From: an uncultured Dialister sp.
GTDB lineage: Bacteria; Bacillota; Negativicutes; Veillonellales; Dialisteraceae
Assembly: GCA_900543455.1 (NCBI GenBank)
Contig: UQRR01000069.1
Span: 1 to 11,780 of the forward strand
Direction: 5' to 3'
DNA length: 11,780 nucleotides
The translations under genes were made by a program, and so were the position numbers. This document shows, piece after piece, positions 6,530 through 11,780 of this stretch (position 1 is the first letter of the stretch; every line of letters starts with the position of its first letter). The notes beneath the pieces were generated by a model. The model saw only the letters and a program-made list of their open reading frames with translations. It made no database searches and had not been told where the DNA came from.

Positions 6530-6559
6530 TGCGGCGCTTTCATATTTTTATGCGCCGCA
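6530..6559. repeat. TGCGGCGC hairpin module, second copy
   Basis: TGCGGCGC (6530-6537) and GCGCCGCA (6552-6559) flank a TTTCATATTTTTAT loop and are followed by CCACCATTT. It is the reverse complement of the module at 3716-3745. Confidence 0.7.
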
Positions 6560-6605
6560 CCACCATTTCGCATTTCGCATTCAATCGAAGCTTTCAAACA
6601 TAATC

Positions 6606-6656
6606 AAGGGGCGAGCCGCCCCATGGGCTACCGAGCGCAGCATGGCGGGGTTGGCT
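6606..6656 (+). repeat. decayed GGAAGGGG-family arm
   Basis: GGGGCG (6608-6613) pairs with CGCCCC (6617-6622), followed by ACCGAGCGCAGCATGGCGGGG and TTGG. The tail matches that of the copy at 1611-1665. Confidence 0.5.
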
Positions 6657-6725
6657 TCGCTTTGGTTGGACTGGCGCCTTCTCTAGTCTCCCACTGACCA
6701 TCTATAAAAATTGTGGCGAAGCTGT

Positions 6726-6763
6726 CATATCATCAGCCTTCCCCATGGAAGGCTGATGATATG
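6726..6763. other. perfect 17-bp inverted repeat (hairpin)
   Basis: Arms 6726-6742 and 6747-6763 are exact reverse complements around a CCAT loop. No T run follows on either side, so it is not a standard terminator. A second possible stem, ATGGGG (6761-6766) with CCCCAT (6777-6782), overlaps its right arm and would be mutually exclusive with the full hairpin. Confidence 0.85.
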
Positions 6764-6880
6764 GGGATGCCGCTTTCCCCATACTTTTCCAAAATCAAAA
6801 CCGTGTAAAAAGAAAAAATTTCCCCGATATTATTTGATGGAGAGCGGAAAATCTTCCCGGGAACCAAAAGCTTATCTCTT

Positions 6881-7208
6881 CGTCCCTACGTGCACTGACC
6901 TATAGGAAGGGGACGGTGTGAATGAGCTGACAGCGGATCCGATATCCCTCCTCCCGCCCGAAAGCGTGCTAGCCGCCGGAAGGTGAGTCAGACCCAAGCC
7001 ACATAAAGACGCAGCATGGCGAAGAAGCATCCCATGCAGGATTCGCCTCGCGGGCAAACCCTAGAGCGAAGTTTAGCCGTACTTGTACGACATGAACCGT
7101 GAAATGCGCTGGTGCCAGATTGCAGGGAATGCCTCCATGGATCACTATCTATCATGCTGCGTCTTTTGGCATGCAAAAAAGGCTTTGCCCGTTCGGGCAA
7201 GGCCTTTT
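6881..7208. ncRNA. candidate structured RNA or orphan riboswitch (family not identified)
   Basis: Several inverted repeats are packed together: CGTCCC (6881-6886) with GGGACG (6910-6915); GGCGAA (7018-7023) with TTCGCC (7042-7047), enclosing GCAT (7027-7030) with ATGC (7034-7037); GGCAAAC (7053-7059) with GTTTAGCC (7071-7078); and CGTAC (7078-7082) with GTACG (7085-7089). The stretch ends at a terminator hairpin usable on the + strand too. Words such as GGTGTGAAT (6915-6923) and GAGTCAG (6985-6991) faintly recall cobalamin riboswitches, but the full consensus is not met. I checked by eye against tmRNA, RNase P RNA, SRP RNA and T-box hallmarks and saw none. No downstream + strand gene is present. 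The strand is uncertain. Confidence 0.35.
7175..7208 (-). terminator. Rho-independent terminator of the restriction-modification operon
   Basis: Arms 7177-7191 and 7194-7208 form a 15-bp stem with one G-U pair and a two-base loop. On the minus strand it lies ten bases after the stop codon of the nuclease-helicase gene and is followed by T6. The + strand reading is also followed by a T-rich tract, so it may serve transcripts from both sides. Confidence 0.92.
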
Positions 7209-7218
7209 ATTGTCTTTC

Positions 7219-10200
7219 TTATACACCAAAGTACGCATCCACACGTTCAGCGAGGCAGCCGTTTTTAGCGGCTTCTGCTGCGTCTTCCTGCACGAAGTGC
7301 GGATTGTTTTCTTTGAATCGTTCGTCAAATCCCATGATATAGTTTGTCGCGATAAGATAAATAATCCTCGTAGGTGCCATACCATAGACCTGATGCGCAA
7401 GGATATGGCGGATGCGCTCCTCGCTGTCTGGATAGAGCTTCTTCATCTTTTCGCTCCGATAGAGGCGTTTCACGATTTCCGTGATGTAGAGCCCCGACTT
7501 CATGTAAAGATCCGCGAAGGTCGCCTTCGGGTCATCGAAGCAACCCGGATTCTCCTCTTCGAGCTCATCCACCATTTTCTCCACGACCCAGCGCGGAGTG
7601 AAGATCTGGTTCGTCTGCTGCGGCGGGATATAGTCGAAGATATCCTCTTCCTGGCTTTCATCGAAGTAGTTTGCGAGCGCTTCCTTCTTATTCAGAAATT
7701 CCTGCACTGCATCATTGAAGACCGTCTCGTCAAAAAGGTGACCCTTGAAATGCTCGACCTTCCCCGTTTCCGGGTTCAGCTTGTCTCCGCCGTCGCGCAA
7801 GAAGCGGAATTCTTCTTCCGTGATATTTGTCACCTCATAGAATACGTCATCCTCCGTATAGTCATCGAGGTTCGCAAGCGTCAACTTCCGATCCCCGTAC
7901 GCCATGAGAAAACTCGGGATCGCACGGGAGAAGCCACGCAGATGGTCACGAATCGAGGTCTCGATGGACTTCTTCTCTTCCGCCGCCTTGTGTTCTTCCA
8001 TCTGACGGACGAGCTCCGCCGGTTTCTCCTGGATGGTCTTCTGCACCGTTTCCTGAATACCCGTTTTCAGCTGATTGATGAGCCCATCCATCACTTCACC
8101 ATAGCTGTCATAGGCTTCTGCGATTTTCTTCGCATCCCCCTCCGCTTCCTTGACCTTGCGATCCATATCAAGTTTGGCAAGATTCGCCCCTTGGATGAAC
8201 TGATCCTTCTTCTCTTCTACCTTCCCTTTGACATCGGAGCGGATATCATTCTCCATGCGCTTCTGCCGCGCCTTGGTCACGCCATAGGTCGCCGACACCT
8301 GGGGCACCAGATCGGAAATCAGGGTATCTGCCACCGCATCCGTCGCCGTATCGATCTTCCTTGTGATCTCCTCCACAGCATTCTCCGTCGCTGGTGTATG
8401 CTGCGCGACATCCTGCAATGGCTTTTCCACATCATCCGCAAGTTTTTCGTAGATCTTATCACCGAAAATATCCGGCGTCTTGCCGATGACGATGGACTCT
8501 ACATCTCGATTTCCTTCTTCATCAAAAGGCTTATCTTCACTTCCAAGATCCTTCGCCCCATCGTCTTTCTTTTTCTGCTCTTCCTGCACCGTCGGCAGCT
8601 TCTCGATGATCTCCTTGACCGCCGCCGGTGCGCCGAAGACATTGGAAATATTCTGGAAAAGGAAATTGGAAAGAAAACCGCGCCGCACGACTTCTGCGCT
8701 CTTGAGTTTTCTCGGGATGGAGAGTACCTTCGCTGCGTCGAGCTCCACCATCTCCCCATCGCTGTCCTCCCCGATGACCGGGAAGAAATTCAAAAGCCGC
8801 TTGATGTTCTGCCTGCGGTCATCCGCCGTCCCACTGCCGCCCGCGGTATCCGAGAGCAGGTCATTCGCAAACTGGTCGAAGATGATGAGCGTCCGCGCCG
8901 GGTCGAAGTCGAAGACATACGCATTTTCCTTGCGATACATCTTTCCATCCTCGTCCTGAAAACGACACGGATTCTGCGCACGGAATGCCGCCTGCATGTA
9001 CGACGACGGGCTTTCCAGATTACAAAGCATCAGCACCGCCGACCACTCCTTCACCGTCACCCCCACCGTCAGCTGTCCGACCGTGAGCGTGATGGTCTTA
9101 TCGTGCGTCTTGATCGCCTGCTTCACGCGTTCATAGGCTTTGTCATTCGTCTCATCTTCCTCATCCTGTCGCCCATCGCCTACGGCCATGATGACTTCAT
9201 AGTCCTTGAAGACCGGATCCTCTTTGAGAAGCTTCCGAAGCGCTCTAGCTGCCGCGACACGGTTCAGGTACCACATCGTATGCGCAAGCTCTTTCCGAAG
9301 CTCTGGCGTCGAGAAAGGATACTTCGCCCCCGTCCGGAGCTGTACGAGAAATTTCCGCACTTCCTCCTTATGGACGAACTGTCCGCTCTCATTCACCGCG
9401 AAAAATTCATTGAGGTCGAAGGCATAGTCCGTCTTTCCTTCCTCCGACATATCTGCGCCCTGCGTGATCTTCTCCATGATCATAGGAGACATCTGATAGG
9501 TCAGCATCGTGAGCTTCGGGAGATCCTCATACGGATTGTACCCATCCCCCGTCCAGGATGCCTTCGCCTCCTGCTCATCCGCATACGACCAGTTATACAC
9601 CTGATCTTCTGCGAAATCACCGCGCGCAAGCTGCTTGAACGGCGTACCCGAGAGATAGAGCGTGTGCGCTTTCTTCATCTTGCCGAAAGCCCAATCAGTC
9701 TTCTTCGTATCCACACCTTCCTGCGACTCATCGACGATCACGAGGTCGAAAGAAAGATCCGCGATCCACTTCAGCTTGTTGATCCCATCTTTCGCAAAAT
9801 AGGCCGAACCCTTCAGCCCCTGCAGCGACTCGAAAGCCACCATGCGATACGCTTTGTCCTCATTGAGGCACGCATTGACATACTCCTCATGAGAAAGCAC
9901 GCCCGCCTTCCCCTTCAAAGCATCCGTCTCCGACACGAAAAGGATCGGCTCCTGCCAGGCGATGAATTTGCGAAAATCCTCCAGCCAAGAATTGGCGATG
10001 CTCGGGCGATTCGTCACAATGAGCACATTCTGCGCCTGCATCTTCCGTACAAGATCATAGGCCGCGAGCGTCTTACCGAATCGCGGCTTCGCATTCCAGA
10101 GAAATTCCTTCCCTCCCTTCTCGAAGTACATCTTCGCCCTCGCGACAGCCTCCGCCTGCTCGCGCCGAAGCGTGTAAGCCATCCCTTCCTTCGCCTTTGT

Positions 10201-10554
10201 CAGGTACCTTCGGCTGGCAAATTCAAAGAAATCCCGCTGCGAATCCCATCCGCTGATCTGGAACCACTCCGTCCCCTTCCTGCGAGGGATTTTTTTATTC
10301 GTTTCCAGGAAATGGTGGAAATCGTAGTCTTTGAACCATTCACCACTGTCATCCTTGTACCGGGCGAAATCGCTCCAAAGGATCTCATAGTCGAGCCCGG
10401 CGGTATGTGTCTGCTGCTCGACGCGCTTCTTCACGCCCTGCTCCGTGTAGCCGATCTTCGTCCAGCCGTCATTCTTCGGGTATCCCGGGGTGGTGTAGGC
10501 GTAAATCATGGGGGTGATCCGGGTGGCAGTGTGTATCAATTGGGCTGCTTTCAT
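7219..10554 (-). CDS. GIY-YIG nuclease / SF2 helicase / methyltransferase front-half fusion, restriction-modification subunit
   Basis: 1111 residues. Residues 17-100 are a T5orf172-like GIY-YIG nuclease: IYAYTTPGY (17-25), KIGYTE (33-38), Arg44 and Glu96. Residues about 125-530 are an SF2 helicase: motif I NAKPRFGKT (154-162), Ia LIVTNRPS (178-185), II VDESQ (274-278), III SGTP (302-305), V/VI VGVTVKEWS and SYMQAAFRAQNPCR. Residues about 650-870 are charged, helical and coiled-coil-like. Residues 983-1111 resemble the front of an N6-adenine methyltransferase: motif X-like IFTPRWVVEKM (984-994), a degenerate motif I FADLYMKSGLYI (1013-1024) and motif II-like VYGMAPT (1056-1062); no NPPY motif follows. 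The start is the ATG with AAAGGAG about 10 nt upstream, one base after the stop of the preceding gene, so translation is probably coupled. It probably cleaves unmodified DNA with that gene's product. Confidence 0.85.
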   Translation of the reverse strand: MKAAQLIHTATRITPMIYAYTTPGYPKNDGWTKIGYTEQGVKKRVEQQTHTAGLDYEILWSDFARYKDDSGEWFKDYDFHHFLETNKKIPRRKGTEWFQISGWDSQRDFFEFASRRYLTKAKEGMAYTLRREQAEAVARAKMYFEKGGKEFLWNAKPRFGKTLAAYDLVRKMQAQNVLIVTNRPSIANSWLEDFRKFIAWQEPILFVSETDALKGKAGVLSHEEYVNACLNEDKAYRMVAFESLQGLKGSAYFAKDGINKLKWIADLSFDLVIVDESQEGVDTKKTDWAFGKMKKAHTLYLSGTPFKQLARGDFAEDQVYNWSYADEQEAKASWTGDGYNPYEDLPKLTMLTYQMSPMIMEKITQGADMSEEGKTDYAFDLNEFFAVNESGQFVHKEEVRKFLVQLRTGAKYPFSTPELRKELAHTMWYLNRVAAARALRKLLKEDPVFKDYEVIMAVGDGRQDEEDETNDKAYERVKQAIKTHDKTITLTVGQLTVGVTVKEWSAVLMLCNLESPSSYMQAAFRAQNPCRFQDEDGKMYRKENAYVFDFDPARTLIIFDQFANDLLSDTAGGSGTADDRRQNIKRLLNFFPVIGEDSDGEMVELDAAKVLSIPRKLKSAEVVRRGFLSNFLFQNISNVFGAPAAVKEIIEKLPTVQEEQKKKDDGAKDLGSEDKPFDEEGNRDVESIVIGKTPDIFGDKIYEKLADDVEKPLQDVAQHTPATENAVEEITRKIDTATDAVADTLISDLVPQVSATYGVTKARQKRMENDIRSDVKGKVEEKKDQFIQGANLAKLDMDRKVKEAEGDAKKIAEAYDSYGEVMDGLINQLKTGIQETVQKTIQEKPAELVRQMEEHKAAEEKKSIETSIRDHLRGFSRAIPSFLMAYGDRKLTLANLDDYTEDDVFYEVTNITEEEFRFLRDGGDKLNPETGKVEHFKGHLFDETVFNDAVQEFLNKKEALANYFDESQEEDIFDYIPPQQTNQIFTPRWVVEKMVDELEEENPGCFDDPKATFADLYMKSGLYITEIVKRLYRSEKMKKLYPDSEERIRHILAHQVYGMAPTRIIYLIATNYIMGFDERFKENNPHFVQEDAAEAAKNGCLAERVDAYFGV

Positions 10555-10555
10555 T

Positions 10556-11588
10556 TTATTTCATCTCCTTTACGTTTTTCTCAATAAAGGAGATTTCGTT
10601 CTCATCGAGCCCGTACTTCGCGTAAAGCTGACGGTCGATCTCTGGGATTGGTTTCGTCCAGTCGATGTCTGAGGCAGCAGTGAAGTCTTGGAGGGGAACG
10701 AAGCGCCAAACAGCTGGCGTTATATGTTGCGTTATCTTTAGCACCCCCAACAGTGCACGGCAAAATTTTGTTTTGATGTAGTTCAATACATTAGAAGCCT
10801 CGTCTTTTGTTTCAAAGCCACCAATGCTTAAAAAAGTTTCTGTCGAACCAGTACCAGGATCTGCTAAAACAGGAAATGAAATAATTTCACCGAATTTCCC
10901 GCTACCATTTCCTTCTGGAACCAGTACCTTGTATTTATCTAAAATACCTACTTGATTGATGTATGATCTTAAAACATATTTATAAACGCGTTTATTCTTC
11001 TCTCTTCCTAAAAATCGAACATAGTCACAATTATCAGGCTTTTCTTCAAAGAAGATTTGTGGAAGACGTTCAAAAATGTTTGTAGACATATCATAGGCAT
11101 GCCCTTTACTCAACTGCTTTATTGCTTCTGGATAATCTTCGTGTACTTTGTCCGTTAGTCTATAAATTGTTCTCGTCACCACTATAGACTCAAAACTTCT
11201 AAAAAATTCGCTGTTATGCACCTTACGAAATATACAATTCAGTTGATTATAAGGCGTAAATGTTTCCATCGCACCAAAATTCTTACGGCCATCTCTGTAT
11301 GAAACAACAAGTCCACCTTTAATATCTGTATTCGGAAAAATCTTTGCACTATGCGCTTCATAATGTAGAATCTTAAAATGCTCATCATTTAGCATCTTCT
11401 TATTCCACGCCTTCGGAGTACTCCCCGCATTAAATAGAAAGCGTGCAGGATGAATAAGTTCTACTACCCCCCCCAATATTGTCAACCTCATCCATGAATA
11501 AATGGTAAACAGGCGGAGCATACGTCTTATTCTCGCCGATTGTCTCATCCTGATACGGCGGATTCCCCACAATATAATCAAACCTCAT
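10556..11588 (-). pseudogene. Eco57I-like N6-adenine methyltransferase (motif IV plus target recognition), out of frame at a G8 tract; possibly phase-variable
   Basis: From the ATG at 11588 the frame reads MRFDYIVGNPPYQDE, with the motif IV NPPY at residues 9-12, on to DEVDNIGG (residues 33-40). It then enters eight G (11467-11474), runs out of frame and stops at TAA (11432-11430) after 52 residues. The alternative frame, open from upstream of the tract to the stop at 10556, resumes as VVELIHPARFLFNAG. Removing one G joins them into a smooth 343-residue protein. The C-terminal 250 residues probably form the target-recognition domain, and their DNA is distinctly AT-richer than the next gene. 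The gene ends one base before the helicase start. It may be a phase-variable OFF state, a true pseudogene or a homopolymer sequencing error. GCGAGG about nine bases upstream of the ATG may be its RBS. Confidence 0.8.
11467..11474 (-). repeat. G8 homopolymer within the methyltransferase gene
   Basis: Eight C on the + strand (G8 in the coding sense) lie exactly where the two methyltransferase frames meet. Seven G restores the frame; eight, as here, breaks it. Confidence 0.95.
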
Positions 11589-11780
11589 CCCACAAGACCT
11601 CGCTTTCACATCCTCATACGAAACACTCTGACAATCACTTCTCCACGAATATACCCGGCATACCGGCTGGCCTACCGAGAGGAGCGGGCGAATATCTATA
11701 TCCCCAAACCATCACGCCTTGCGGCGCCACTGTGAACGAAAACGGATTTCTGCTATCATTAGGGTGGAGACGACGACATA
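11589..11780 (-). other. upstream region of the restriction-modification operon, cut by the window edge
   Basis: The methyltransferase frame stays open upstream of its ATG for about 40 codons, back to a TGA near 11712, but contains no ATG; a GTG seven codons upstream lacks an RBS. Homologues, as I recall them, begin just before the NPPY motif, so I treat this as leader DNA. No convincing -35/-10 pair is seen, so the operon promoter may lie beyond the window. Confidence 0.4.

Larger units (their letters stand above)
6300..7174. other. gene-poor region between typA and the restriction-modification locus
   Basis: No protein gene is supported on either strand. Up to about 6660 it repeats known modules: GGTTC words (6350-6376), one end of a GTCAT element (6388-6413), an inverted TTAGGGA block (6432-6492), a GCGGCGC hairpin (6530-6559), CATTTCGCATTTCGCATTC words and a decayed GGAAGGGG arm (6606-6656). 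After 6700 the composition changes: a perfect 17-bp hairpin and then a non-repetitive, hairpin-dense stretch. Confidence 0.65.

Noticed and set aside
6711..7057. Small open frames at 6711-6905 (+) and 6872-7057 (-)
   Set aside because: Neither has a ribosome binding site or protein-like composition, and both overlap the hairpin-rich segment.
6881..7174. tmRNA, RNase P RNA, SRP RNA or T-box leader
   Set aside because: The expected conserved words (for example the RNase P GAGGAAAGTCC, the SRP CCGGAAGGAAGCAGC and the T-box GGTGGNACCGCG) are absent on both strands.
7099..10587. A 1162-codon open frame on the + strand opposite the nuclease-helicase gene
   Set aside because: The predicted protein is a low-sense Arg/Leu/His-rich chain with no domain. 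The opposite strand has clear nuclease and helicase motifs. The open antisense frame is a by-product of codon usage.
11502..11735. 77-codon + strand frame at the right edge
   Set aside because: It is antisense to the NPPY-containing start of the methyltransferase gene and shows no protein features.

Overview
The window looks like chromosomal DNA of a Gram-positive-lineage (Bacillota) bacterium. Ribosome binding sites are AAGGAGG-like, coding GC is moderate to high, and a DUF1847 metal-binding protein sits beside a CPA1 antiporter and TypA. A member of the Negativicutes (Dialister/Veillonella-like) is my best guess, but it is inference only. Four substantial loci are separated by unusually long gene-poor gaps filled with recurring short repeat modules.

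Layout: 1-80 is the C-terminal end of a + strand gene. 81-882 has no gene and holds a near-perfect 168-bp direct repeat plus several small repeat words. 883-1488 (-) is a cysteine-rich DUF1847 protein with a clear RBS and -10 box. 1489-1888 is a divergent intergenic region with three repeat modules and a good promoter (TTGTTC-N17-TACAAT) for 1889-3484 (+), a 531-residue CPA1 cation/proton antiporter with two C-terminal RCK_C-like domains. 3485-4320 is another repeat mosaic. 4362-6182 (-) is the ribosome-associated GTPase TypA/BipA, with a strong terminator and a leader of roughly 110 nt. 6300-7174 holds more repeats, a perfect 17-bp hairpin and a stretch with several nested inverted repeats that could be a structured RNA.

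7219-11588 (-) is the most interesting part: a two-gene restriction-modification locus. The promoter-proximal gene (10556-11588) begins at methyltransferase motif IV (NPPY) and carries the target-recognition part, but it is out of frame at a run of eight G (11467-11474). With one G fewer it reads as a 343-residue protein. The downstream gene (7219-10554) encodes 1111 residues: GIY-YIG nuclease, SF2 helicase, a long charged helical linker and, at its C-terminus, what looks like the methyltransferase front half (motif X plus a degenerate motif I). The two products therefore probably assemble one split methyltransferase/nuclease complex, and the G tract is a candidate ON/OFF switch for it. The putative target-recognition segment is visibly AT-richer than its partner gene, as expected for exchanged specificity DNA.
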